A stretch of DNA of 64,000 nt from Austropuccinia psidii (taxonomy: Eukaryota > Basidiomycota > Pucciniomycetes > Pucciniales > Sphaerophragmiaceae). Position numbers and translations under genes: made by a program. The stretch covers positions 76,177,285 to 76,241,284 of the forward strand of contig JALGQZ010000002.1 of assembly GCA_023105745.1 (NCBI GenBank), read 5' to 3'. The notes under the pieces are model-generated. The model saw only the letters and a program-made list of their open reading frames with translations. It made no database searches and had not been told where the DNA came from. Position 1 is the stretch's first letter. Each line of letters opens with the position of its first letter. Below, piece by piece: positions 35,249-47,272 of this stretch.

Positions 35249-35926
35249 TATCACTATAACTCTAAGTTTGATGACGTCAAAGGCTTGGCAGAACCCCAAA
35301 ATTCGTGGATTTTATTATTTTTAATCATAAACTAATAGTATTCACCAATTTTATCACTCATATGACTGTCAAACTTAATTTAAGGTTACAGTGAGTGATC
35401 ATAAATGATCAAATTAAGCTCAAGCTTTGATCATGAATACCTTTTAAGATTTACACCCTACAGTAATTCAGTGAGTGAATTCTAATAGCTTGGCATAACC
35501 TTATTATTCTGTCAAGAGCATTTCATTACATCATCAAAACTCTATTTTCGATGATTTTTCTTGTAACTCATCTTTTCTGTCGAAATTTAATATTTTAAAC
35601 TTCAAACTATGATTTCAAGGGGTTATACCTTGAATGTTATAATAAATAATACATCATTCTTCACAAATGAACTAGTAGAATCCAACTGTCTACTTTTTTT
35701 AAGTTTTGACCACTTTCACAACAAAGTGGTCAACAGCTCTGTTGATTTTAATCAATAATCCCTTACAGGTTTTAACCTTGTTTATAGCTTGTGAAATAAA
35801 CTTCATTTCTTTATTCCTACAGTAATTAAGTGATGACTTTTTTATGGTTCATCACTCTATCATCCATATTTCAAAAGATATTAGCCAAACTCCTTGAATA
35901 TATGCATTGACCAAAAAAGTGCATAT
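35249..35926 (-). repeat. 5' LTR of element A, piece 2
   Basis: It continues the family-A LTR after element B (TATCACTATAACTCTAAG...) and is cut at 35,926 by element D. Confidence 0.9.
35922..35926. other. Target site duplication of element D
   Basis: CATAT before D, repeated at 46,821-46,825. Confidence 0.93.
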
Positions 35927-38084
35927 TGTAAGGTTTGTCTATGAAACTCATGATAATAGTAACAATATCAAGAGTACTATGACTGTCCTCAGTAAAAAAA
36001 TATAAAATAATAAAATATTATAGCCACAAATTTAAATATAATTATTAAAAATAATTATATAAAATAATAAATTTAATTATTATTATAATAATATAATAAT
36101 AAAAAAAATATAATAATTCTAATAAATTCTAATTATTCTATTATTGTTATAGTCACTGACAATTATAACAATAAGAAGTGTAAAGCTCTTAATGAGACAA
36201 TTACACGTGGAAAATATAAATATTTAACCACTTATAAATAATATAAATATTATTTATGTAAGAATTATAACACACACTGTGCAGAAATAGTTCTTATAGA
36301 AAAATCCTATATAAAAAAACTAATACTAGATAAAACAAATATAGAATTTTAGAGAAAACTTACTTATAAGATTTATTTAATACAATAAGTCAAACAACAA
36401 CAGTTATTATATTAAATAATAATTATAAGTTAAAAACACGCCAAAAATCAATAAACTTAAAGATAAAACACCTTTTCATAATATAAATTATGATTAAAGA
36501 GTTTTTGAGAGGAATCTGGGGATTTTAAAAGATATTTAAGATGATAATTTTATATAATAAGATTTATTATAGGTGATTACAACAATAATCTGAATTCTAT
36601 GACTTCAATTCTTTAATTTAATAAATAAAGAATAGAAATAACTTAAGAATTACTTTTAATAATAAGATTTTATATTCAATTACACTTTACCTGTTTAAAT
36701 TTCTAATATGATTGGATTGATAATGAATGATGGACAAAAACAGTGATGAAAAGACTCTTTTTATGTCTTCAGAGCAGCTCTCATGATTCATCATGAATGT
36801 AGAGGGCGTGCTCAGGTCAAAACTGAAAAACCATGCTTAAAAATAAAGTTCTAACTTAAGGCAACTTATTTTTACTTCCAATTTAAAGTTACCAGTGTTA
36901 TTCTTAACTCCAAGTAACTTTAATCCTCATTTAGTTTAATTATTTTAAGTTTTAATATAAAATAAGTTTATTTATATTTAAGTGCATCACATGAACTACT
37001 TACAATTAGAGTCATAAGCAGAAATCTCTTAAACTCAATTTTTAATTAATTTTTAAAGAAATCATAATTTTCTTTGAGCTTAATTAAAAGTGTAAATTTC
37101 CAGGCTAATTACCCAGGAAATGTATTTATAAAAGATACTTAAAAGTTAATTTATATATAGATAATATTACATTCTAAGCTGTGTGAAACGTTCAAGCAAA
37201 TCCATTAAGATTTGGATTTTTAATGAATTTTTGAAATTATTGCTATTTTTCCACGTAAAATAGCAATACACACCAAACCTTGAGTTTTGATAAGGTTTCA
37301 ATGCTTGAAACCTTAAGGTTTTAAGCTTATTTAAGCTTTGACAGTTCTTAAAACCTTGATTTCAAGCCTGCATATTGGGATTTACCCTTTGGCAGCTTGA
37401 AATTCCTGTCCAATTTGGCATAAAACCAGTTTAAACCTTAAGGTTGGATCAAAGTCTAATCTTAAAGTTTAAATAAGGTTGAAAATCCTCCAATACAGGT
37501 GGACAACCTTAATTGAATCCTTGCAGATCCAAAAAGTTGGGTACCCCAGCTCTATTTGGTCTTTTTCCTTTGTCCCACCTTTCTGCGTGGATTTTGCCCT
37601 TTTATTTATTTAAAGCCATACTATGGCCTTAAACCCTTTTAAATTGAGCTCACGCAGGATTTACATTCTGTATGGCAAATCCTTAGCCAATTCAGTAAAT
37701 ATACACCACACCTCAATTTTCACTAAAATTTTGGTAAGTTTGCATAAACCTTATGCAACTTTAAATTTAAGCTTAATTAAGCTTAAATTTAACAATTTAA
37801 AAAAAAAATTAAAAAGGTTACATTAGTACTGTGAGATTCTTAAATCTTCCAATAACATAAAAAATAAGTGTTTTTGGGTATAACACCCTATGGGTGTACC
37901 CTAGGTTATTTTTGGTGTAGAATCCAAAAATGACATAATATTTATAACTTTGTTCATCCAAAAAAAAGTTATACTTATTTTTTATTTTAAGTTCAACTAA
38001 AAAAGTCTGTTCAAGACAAAATTAATTGTTTATAAAATCATTTGTGGCCTTATGGGTACGTTATACATATCTCACAGGCTCACA
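35927..38084 (-). repeat. 3' LTR of element D
   Basis: 2158 bp. It has an extra palindromic AAGCTTAATTAAGCTT segment near 37,770 that is absent from the 5' LTR. The motif GGACAGTCATAGTACTC (minus strand) is near 35,972-35,990. Confidence 0.92.
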
Positions 38085-38096
38085 TTCCCTACCACC
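38085..38096 (-). other. Polypurine tract of element D
   Basis: On the minus strand GGTGGTAGGGAA, abutting the 3' LTR. Confidence 0.8.
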
Positions 38097-38220
38097 AAAG
38101 AAAATTGTACCACAATTTTTCTTTTGTAGTATACCCCCAAGTTATTTGGGGGGGGTATAATCCACTTTCCAACCTCTCTACTTATACTTTTAAGTATGTA
38201 AAGCAAACAATTCAAACTTT

Positions 38221-41200
38221 TTATTGAGCAACTGGTCTCCTCTCATGTCTGAATCTTCTGAGAAACTTCTGGGAATCAGGTATTTTACTTTCTTCAATCC
38301 ACTCATCTTCATGTTGTGGATTTCTGTACCTGACTAAGTATTCTCTTTCATTTTTACCCCTAAGTCTTCTTTCTTTTAAGACTTTCAGTACCTTCTTTTC
38401 TTCACTTAGATCAAGTGGGGGTACCTCTAAGGGTGTTTCATTTCTCAAAGGAAATAATTCCTTATCACTCGAAGTGTAATGCTTTACTAGACTGACAGGG
38501 AAAGTTGGATGTTTATTTTCCAGTTCTCCTGACAGTTCTACCTGTACTGCATTTGTCCCATGAAGGGCCTTAATAATAAATGGTCCTGCAAAGGAATCTT
38601 TCAATTTCTTTGGACCTTTAATATTATTAAAGTTCAAGGCTGAAACTAGTATTAAGTCCCCTACTTTGAATTCGGGTCTCTTATGACTCTTATCCCATTT
38701 TTGCTTAGCATATTCAAAGGCATCATTCATGCTTTGATTTGCATGATGTCTCACTTTATCAAGCAGTAGGTTAAATCTTAAAGCAGTTGGATGAATGTCA
38801 ACCAAATCTTTTTTCAAAGTATCAACTGGAAGTTTGGGGTTCCATCCTTTTTCCAACATTGCAGGAGTCTTGCCTGTTGAATCATGGATGGAGGTCTTGT
38901 AGGCTAATTCCAATGTTGGTATAAGAGTACACCAATCATGGTTAAAGCCATCAGAGTCTTTAAACTCCAGGCCATAAGCACAAAATCTTCTGATCATGTC
39001 CTCAAGGGTTTGAATCATTCTTTCTGCCAGCCCATCTGTTTGTGGATGGTAGGCTGTTGAAAATGATAATTTTGTACCCAAAAGCTTATGTAAATTAGTC
39101 CATATGGCTGATGTAAATTTTGGGTCTCTGTCACTAATGATGTTTTTAAAGAGACCAGTATGGGATATGACGCTGTTCCAAATCAAAAGAGCTGTATCCA
39201 TAGCTGTGTCATCTTTATGACATGGTAAAAAGATTGGTGTTTTGCTATATCTGTCCACAATAACAATACATGCATTGTAACTTTTATCACCTCCAGGTGG
39301 CAATGCAGTTACCCAATCCATGTGAGCCACTTCCCATGGTGTACTTGGTTCTTGAATATGGATCATTAAACCAAATCTTTTACCAGTAGCTTTATTGGCT
39401 TTCTGGCATCTATCACAACTATGACACTACTCAATGACATCTTTTCTCCAAGATGGCCACCAGGCACATGTTTTAATTCTTTCCATTTTTCTGTCTTCAG
39501 ACAGATGTCCAGAATAAATGTTATCATGGCACTCTAGTAGTATTGTGTTAATCAACATCCTACTACATAAAACCATGGCACATGTGTGTTTAGATCTATG
39601 ATATAGTATACCATCAAAAAAATGGAATCTGCCATTATCATAAGATGTTTTCCAAATATCATCCAGAGAATTAGCCAAGGCTACATCTTTACAATCTTTG
39701 TCAAGTAGAGCAGTAAGAATATGACAATTCTTATCTTGCTTGTAGCTTTCTCTAACTTCTTCAAAGAATTCTGTTCCAACATCTGTGATATTAATCCCTT
39801 CAATTGGAATTTGAGGTTCTGCACTTGTAGGAACAGAGGCAGGGTTCTCAGGTGTATTGGGTAATGCCCATCTACTTAAGCCATCAGCATTCTTCTGAAT
39901 ATTTCCAGCTTTATGTACTATGGTCATATTTCCTCTATACTCCTGTATAGCAATCTGCCATCTTAACATGTGTCTATTTGGAGTCTTCATGTTAAGAAGT
40001 GATTTTACTGCATTACAATCAGTAATTACTTCAAACACACTACCATCAAGATAGTAATGAAGTTTTTCCAGAGCCCAAACAAGGCAAAGGCACTCCATTT
40101 GGCTAGCTCCATATCTGGCCTCATTAGGTTTAATTTTTCTTGAAATAAAACAAATTGGAACTTCATAAGGCTTGTCATTGACAGTTTGAACTTGATGAAG
40201 AGCAGCTCCTAAACCATCACCACATGCATCAATATACAGCTTGAAAGGAAGTTTCCAGTCTGGCATCAATAGTAATGGTGCATTGGTCAAGGCATACTTG
40301 ATTTTCTCATATGCTTGAATTCTCTCCTGTGTCATTTCAAAAACAGTTTGTTGATCACAAATTCTGTATAATGATCTGGCATGGATTCCAAAATCTTTAA
40401 GGTGTTGCCTGTAATAACTGGCAAATCCTAAGAAAGACATCATTTCTTTTTTGTTCTGGGGCATTTGTTTCAGTAAGACTGCAGCCACTTTGTTTTTATC
40501 AACACCAAGGCTTAGTCCTGAGACTACATGTCCTAGAGCTTTCAACTCATGAAACCCAAAATTACATTTTTTAAGAGAAATTTTCATGTTCACTTGTAGA
40601 ATTTTCTTAAGTACTAATGAAAGTCTTTCTAAATGTAATTTCCAGGTTTCTGAACAAATGATAATGTCATCAATATAAATGATTAACCATCCCTCTGATA
40701 ATTCATGTGGGAAGATAGTTTTCATCATTCTTTGGTAATGAGAGGGTGCATTTTTAATACCAAAAGGCATCCTCAAATATTCATAAATACCACAATGAGC
40801 AATTATTCTCAATAATTTCCTAGCATGAGGTGTTAAAACATTCTGATGGAAGCCTTTAAGAGCATCCATGGAAGTAATAAACTTTGCTTTGGATAATTGA
40901 GTCAAAGTCTCATGGATTCTAGGGATTGGATACCTGTCTGGAATAGTATAGGTATTCAGTGCTCTAAAATCACCAACCATCCTTGACTTATCATTATGCC
41001 AAGTAATGATCACTGGAGTTGTGACTTCCACTTCCTCATTGTGTCCAACTTTTCTAAGAGCTCCCAGTTTCATTAGTTCATTAATATGACTTTCTAATGC
41101 TTCTCTAGCCCTAGGGCTAGCTGGGTAAGCTGGTCTTCTTAATAGTGGAGGATAAGATCTCTCCACATTAAGCATGATATCCACTTCATGGCCTTTTATA

Positions 41201-43989
41201 GCCCCAAGTGGTTCATTGTCAGAAGCAAAGGCTTCTCTATATTGAAATAAAATTTCAATAAGTTCTTCCTTCATTTCTGGTGTCAACTCAGGACTAATTT
41301 GTGCTTCACTTAACTGATCTGACACAAATTTTTCTTTATCAACATTTTTTACTTGTTGAATGACAGTAATTTCTTTTCTTTCTAGAGAAAAAGCAAATTT
41401 TTGCCTTTTATTTTCCCCTATAGTGAAATACCTGTCCTTATGAGTATTAATATCAATACCATAAATATTGAGATGATCATTTCCAAGTATAAAGTGTTGT
41501 GAAGTACAATTATTCATAACAACAAATTCAGCTTTCAATCTTATACTACCTGCAGGATGAGGAAATATTATTGTGGCTTCAAATATACCCAAAGGGTGCA
41601 TTTTCTGGCTAGCACTGCTGAATTTTACACCTTCAATTGGCATCAACTTGTCTTGCCAATTGGTATAAATTTTGTCAAGGTAATCTTTTCCAACACAAGT
41701 GCAAAAAGCACCTGAGTCAAGATGTATCTTGGCTTCTGTGTTATTTATCACAATATTAGTGATACAAGATGACCCAGCTGTATAATCTTTACCTCTGGCA
41801 GGTTTGGTTTTTTGCATTTTGGCATCTTGCACATGTATGAGATCCATACATTCATCACTGTGCTGTGGTAAGTGAGTATGTACCTCAGTGACCTCAAAAG
41901 AAACATTAATGTTTTCTATACCAAGTTCTTCTGATACTTCTTCTTCTTCTGAAGGCTCAGAATCACTTTCATGTAACGTTACATCAGTTTCTTTTGTGTC
42001 TTCCACTTTTTCAACATTTATCTCATTGACTCTTGTCTTTTTTGGACAAGTGTTTGCTCAATGAGATGTACTTCCACATTTATGACATTTCAAAGGAGGC
42101 CTGTCATGTGGTTTATTTGGTTTTGAAATTGGTTTCCCACTAGTCTTGTTGTCTATTGGGGGTTTATACCAATTTCTTCCAATTTTTGTTCTAGTAGTGA
42201 TATCCTCCATAGCATTGATATAATCTTCTGTAGAGCAAGGCTCAATACATCTGATTCTTATAGCATGCTCAAGGTCACCACCACACTTTCTTAATATCCT
42301 TTTATGTACCATTGGCTCAGACATATCAGGATGAAGGGCAGTTAGTCTGTCCTTCTGTTTAAGAAACCAAGTCATGGGCCTGTCCCTCTCAATATTAAAA
42401 ATGGCTTCTTCAAAAGAATTTTCCATTCTATATCTTCAGGAATCATTTGCCCATTTGGAAATAATTTGTTCTTTCCACCAAGGCCAAGAATGTTTACCAT
42501 GGTCTTGTCTCATTTTATAATACCATTTCTTTGCTGATTTGGTAAATAATGAGTGTAATCTGGCACTTATGTATTCATCTGGTATGTTAAAGTCTTCTTT
42601 GAACATATCAATTGTTTTCATAAATTCCATATGATTATATTCTCCTTCACCACTGAAGGTTGGCCATTCCTCTAATCTAGGAATGTCTTTGAAATTGCAA
42701 GCAGTTTCCACATCATTACTTGAAATTGTATGATGTAAATCATTATTCAAGTTAAGAACATTTCTGTCAAGAAATGGTGTGGATTGCCTTGGAAATTCAT
42801 TTTTTAGTGATATATTATTAATACTTGATTGAATATCTTCTTTCAATTCAAGTCTTGCTTTATCACTTTTTTCCAATTGTTCTTGAAAAAGAGCTGAATT
42901 GTGACCAGTTGAGCTTTCCAAGTTTTGCACTTGTATTTTCAATTCTTTTAACTGTCCAGTTATAAAAGAAATTGAATGTTCATCTGGTTGATTGAGTAAG
43001 GTAACTTTAAGCTCAAGTCTTTCACAAATTTGCATCAAAGACAAAATATTTGCCTTATTGACATTTTCAAGGCCAATTATGGTCTTTTTTTGGTCTTTTA
43101 CTTGTAATATTTCATTACCCAGCTTTTGTTGGACATGATCAAATGCTTTAAATTTTGCCATAATTTCTTTATTACAAGATTCAAAGTAAGTTACAAGCTT
43201 TACAAGATCTACTTCTTTGGAAAGGATTGGTTCAATCTTTCCTCCTCCTTGTTTTTGAATTCCATCAAGGTTCTTGCCATATTGAACACATTGTCCATGG
43301 CTGTCTTTTTCTTCTTTGGAATTCTGTAATTCTGCGGGTAAGGCTTGTTCCACTTGGGCTTTGCCTTTCCCTTTGCCTTTTGCTTGCCCTTCTGGTTTGT
43401 CTTTGGAGCTTGCTTGGGCTTGCTTGGCACTGGTTGAGGCGGATTTTTGCTGGTGGATGCTTGAGGAGCTTCCAGTGGGCTGTTGTCCTTGCCTTGAGCC
43501 AATTTCTTCTTCTGATCCTCTAACAACATGCTTTGGTTTTTCAACCAAGCTTTTATCTGTTGGACTTGTCCTTTGACAGACATTGGTGTCCAGCCCAACA
43601 GAAGATCTTCTGTCTTTTCTAGCCCCATGAACTTCTTCACTTGAATATAAGAGTTCATGGTGCCTATCCAAAGACTTGGAAGGAGTTCCCACTCTTGTTG
43701 TTTTGACGCCAGGAACCAGTTTTTCCATTGGGATTGATAAATTTCCACAGCTGCCTGTTGGAAATGGTTCAGGTCTAACAGCAATAGCAGTTATGTCAGC
43801 TTCTGTACTCTTAAGAAGAGGTTCAAAGGTGCTGGCTAACCTTTGGGAACTGGTGGAAGTTCTGGCATCCTCCATTTGTGCCTCTCCTCTGGGAAGACAT
43901 TCTTGCCTTTTGGATTTGTGGCTGGAATGTCCTGGTCCAGATCCATTTGATTGGATGGAGTAATTGCTTCCACTTCTGGTAGGAGTCAT
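38221..43989 (-). pseudogene. gag-pol: Element D gag-pol with three internal stops
   Basis: It starts at ATG 43,989 with MTPTRSGSNYSIQ and stays in one frame to 38,221. Internal stops: TGA at 42,436-42,438 (Trp in the WANDxWR motif of the other copies), TGA at 42,058-42,060 (inside the zinc knuckle, after CHKCGSTSH), and TAG at 39,427-39,429 (Tyr before the integrase zinc CxxC). Other parts read normally: capsid-like LEEWPTFSGEGEYNHMEF, protease LDSGAFCTC near 41,710, YIDD near 40,670, RNase [10 protein letters not shown] near 40,230, integrase HMDW near 39,320, SDRDPKF near 39,120 and GLAERM near 39,030, and a chromodomain-like tail with EYLVRYRNP and EDEWIEE near 38,340-38,300. It is a lightly decayed copy. 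Confidence 0.92.
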
Positions 43990-44154
43990 TTCACGTCAAT
44001 TTTAGTAAAAAATAGAGTAAAATTGGATTGAATTCACCTGCAGGACCTCTAAAGGGCTCTTTGGTTATCAAACCCCTTGGTGCTGGGCTGGTTTGAATTT
44101 CAATACTGGACTCTGAGGCTTCAGAGTCTGAAGAATTGTCTCTGATGGAAGACA
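43209..44154 (-). CDS. Element D ORF X: spliced protein overlapping gag
   Basis: Proposed minus-strand exons: 44,154-44,038 (leader, 117 nt, after CTCTAG), 43,975-43,841 and 43,774-43,209. Intron 1 (62 nt, GTGAAT...ACCAG) contains the gag-pol ATG. Intron 2 (66 nt, GTTAGC...GCTGTTAG) removes a TAG that otherwise follows PPVPKG. With a split A|TG start it closes to 272 residues plus stop. Visible blocks: acidic Ser-rich leader; TPSNQMDLDQD; ERHKWRMPELPPVP; LNHFQQAAVEIYQSQWKNW; LLPSLWIGTMNSYIQVKKF; GWTPMSVK; a Lys/Pro/Gln tail; [24 protein letters not shown]; basic end. No stop interrupts it, although Gag-Pol on the other frame has stops, so this frame has survived intact. No family recognised. 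Confidence 0.62.
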
Positions 44155-44673
44155 CTAGAGAAAATTAAAAATATAAGTTTTTTTTTATCAAATAATAAAA
44201 ATAACTTATAAACTCAACTTATTGAATAAAGCTGTTTTTATGTAATTTATGGCAAATTACGTCAAAAATAAAGAAAAATGTCTAAAATAAAAGGAAAAAA
44301 ATATTTTTAGTAAAGATTTTTTTTATTTGATTTATTATTTTCTTTGAAGAAATAATAATTATGCAATTAACAAGTTAATTAATCAAAATTGTATTATTAT
44401 TCACTTTATACTAGAATAACTCAAAGAATAAATTTCAAGTCTGTGATGTGAAAAAGCCACTAGTTAGACAAAAGAAATTTATTCCAACTCACTCAATAGT
44501 ATATTGTTTCAAACAATATTCTTAAGAAAAAATAACTTTATTAATATTATAAAGATTATTTATAAGAGATAAGTCCCAAAAAAGCCAATATTAAGACAAA
44601 TATGGCAATTTTACCTCAAAAAACAGTAAAATAAGGTCTAGAATATGATTTATGTCCCAAAAATTGGTTTAAA

Positions 44674-44691
44674 ATCACGGCCAGGCCCCCA
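44674..44691 (-). other. Primer binding site of element D
   Basis: On the minus strand TGGGGGCCTGGCCGTGAT, identical to the site of B. Confidence 0.65.
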
Positions 44692-44693
44692 AA

Positions 44694-46820
44694 TGTAAGG
44701 TTTGTCTATGAAACTCTTGATAATAGTAAAAATATCAAGAGTACTATGACTGTCCTCAGTAGAAAAATATAATATAATAAAATATTATAACCACAAATTT
44801 AAATATAATTATTAAAAATAATTATATAACAAAATAAATTTAATTATTATTATAATAATATAATAATTATAATAAATTATAATTATTCTATTATTGCTAT
44901 AGTCACTGACAATTATAACAATAAGAAGTGTAAAGCTCTTAATGAGACAATTACACATGGAAAATATGAATATTTAACCACTTATAAATAATATAAATAT
45001 TATTTATAAAAGAATCATAACACACACTGTGCAGAAATAGTTCTTATAGAAAAATTCTATATAAAAGAACTAATACTAGATAAAACAAATATAGAATTTT
45101 AGAGAAAACTTACTTATAAGATTTATTTAATACAATAAGTCAAACAACAACAGTTATTATATTAAATAATAATTATAAGTTAAAAACACGCCAAAAATCA
45201 ATAAACTTAAAGATAAAACAACTTTTTATAATATAAATTATGATTAAAGAGTTTTTGAGAGGAATTTGTGGATTTTAAAAGATATTTAAGATGATAATTT
45301 TATATAATAAAATTTATTATAGGTGATTACAACAATAATCTGAATTCTATGACTTCAATTCTTTAATTTAATAAATAAAGAATAAAAATAACTTAAGAGC
45401 TACTTTTAATAATAAGATTTTATATTTAATAAAACTTTACCTGTTTAAATTTCTAATATGATTGGATTGATAATGAATGATGGACAAAAACAGTGATGAA
45501 AAGACTCTTTTTATGTCTTCAGAGCAGCTCTCATGATTCATAATGAATGTAGAGGGCGTGCTCAGGTCAAAGCTGAAAAACCATGCTTAAAAATAAAGTT
45601 CTTAACTTAAGGCAACTTATTTTACTTCCAATTTAAAGTTACCAGTGTTATTCTTAACTCCAAGTAACTTTAATCCTCATTTAGTTTAAGTATTTTAAGT
45701 TTTAATATAAAATAAGTTTATTTATATTAAATTTCATCACATGAACAACTTAAAATTAGAGGTTCAAGCAGAAATCTCTTAAACTCAATTTTTAATTAAT
45801 TTTTAAAGAAATCATAATTTTCTTTGAGCTTAATTAAAAGAGTACATTTCCAGGCTAATTACTCAGGAAATATATTTATAAAAGATACTTAAAAGTTAAT
45901 TTATATATAGATAATGTTACATTCCAAGCTGTGTGAAATTTTCAAGCAAATCCATTAAGATTTGGATTTTTAATGAATTTTTGAAGTTATTGCTATTTTT
46001 CCACGTAAAATAGCAATACACACCAAACCTTGAGTTTTGATAAGGTTTCAATGCTTGAAACCTTAAAGTTTTAAGCTTATTTAAGCTTTTACAGTTCTTA
46101 AAACCTTGATTTCAAGCCTGCATATTGGGATTTACCCTTTGGCAGCTTGAAATTCCTGTCCAATTTGGGATAAAACCAGTTTAAACCTTAAGGTTGGATC
46201 AAATTCTAATCTTAAAGTTTAAATAAGGTTGAAAATCCTCCAATACAGGTGGAAAACCTTAATTGAATCCTTGCAGATCCAAAAAGCTGGGTACCCCAGC
46301 TCTATTTGGTCTTTTTCCTTTGTCCCACCTTTCTGCGTGGATTTTGCCCTTTTATTTATTTAAAGCCATACTATGGCCTTAAACCCTTTTAAATTGAGCT
46401 CACACAGGATTTACATTCTGTATGGCAAATCCTTAGCCAATTCAGTAAATATACACCACACCTCAATTTTCACTAAAATTTTGGTAAGTTTGCATAAACC
46501 TTATGCAACTTTAAATTTAACAATTTAAAAAAATGTTAAAAAAGTTACATTAGTACTGTGATATTCTTAAATCTTCTAATAACATAAAAAATAAGTGTTT
46601 TTGGGTATAACACCCTATGGGTGTACCCTAGGTTATTTTTGGTGTAGAATCCAAAAATGACATAATATTTATAACTTTGTTTATCCAAAAAAAAGTTATA
46701 CTTATTTTTTATTATTTTTTATTTTGAATTCAACTAAAAAGTCTGTTTAAGACAAAATTAATTGTTTATAAAATCATTTGTGGCCTTATGGGTATGTTAT
46801 ACATACCTCACAGGCTCACA
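44694..46820 (-). repeat. 5' LTR of element D
   Basis: 2127 bp, TG/CA ends in element orientation, bordered by CATAT on the right. Confidence 0.92.
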
Positions 46821-46825
46821 CATAT

Positions 46826-47229
46826 ATTCAGGTTAATTCCTTAAGTATTGTCTTTGAAGCTTAGCTTCTTAATTTTTTTATATGTGGATTTTTATGGAGA
46901 ATCCAATGGTACCATTTATTTCACATGTTGCTTCATTGGTCTTTGAAATAAATCAGGATTTGTGTTTTTTATAAGGTATTATTACTTATAACTTATTAAA
47001 TATTGACTTTACAGATATGCCATAAAAATGGTATATGTGTATTTTACCATGGGGAATCCAATGGTATAATTTATTTCACATGTTTGTTAATTGGGCTTTA
47101 AGTTAAACCAAGCTTTATGCCAATTTATGGTATTTTTGTAGTTTTAAGGTAATTATTTTTAATGTATAATTATATTAAATATTTCTTGTGACCTTTTTTG
47201 GGTATGTGGTCATATCTCAAAGGTTCACA
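46826..47229 (-). repeat. 5' LTR of element A, piece 3 (outer end)
   Basis: It continues the family-A LTR after D and ends ...GGTTCACA at 47,229, the outer terminus of element A. The next bases (AACAG) do not match the GTTTG at the other side of A. Confidence 0.88.
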
Positions 47230-47272
47230 AACAGGCTCTACCTTATTTTAGTGCTCAGGAGCTCACCATTTC

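Larger units (their letters stand above)
35927..46820 (-). mobile_element. Element D: Ty3/Gypsy chromovirus inserted in element A 5' LTR
   Basis: A 10,894-bp minus-strand element with LTRs at 35,927-38,084 (2158 bp, 3') and 44,694-46,820 (2127 bp, 5'), flanked by CATAT. The gag-pol frame (43,989-38,221) has exactly 1923 codons including the final stop, with no frameshift, but carries three internal stop codons. LTRs differ by several indels and substitutions. Confidence 0.95.
5136..47229 (-). mobile_element. Element A: Ty3/Gypsy chromovirus, carrying nested B, C and D
   Basis: This is a minus-strand LTR retrotransposon. Its 3' LTR is 5136-7121 and its internal part 7122-13770. Its 5' LTR starts at 13771 and ends at 47229 after removal of element B (14757-35243) and element D (35927-46820). 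Without insertions and their duplications the 5' LTR is 2068 bp against 1986 bp for the 3' LTR; an 82-bp tandem duplication accounts exactly for the difference. LTRs begin TGTGAACC and end CTTACA in element orientation. Gene order is gag, protease, RT, RNase H, integrase, chromodomain-like tail. Stops and frameshifts make it inactive. The flanks (GTTTG left, AACAG right) do not form a target duplication. Confidence 0.9.

Noticed and set aside
42058..42438. Programmed readthrough at the two TGA codons of element D gag
   Set aside because: C reads through both positions with sense codons, and D has a third stop (TAG) in integrase, so ordinary decay is the simpler view.
43227..43963. Plus-strand frames opposite ORF X of D
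   Set aside because: Proline- and leucine-rich reverse reading of the Lys/Gln-rich tail; no conserved start or end.
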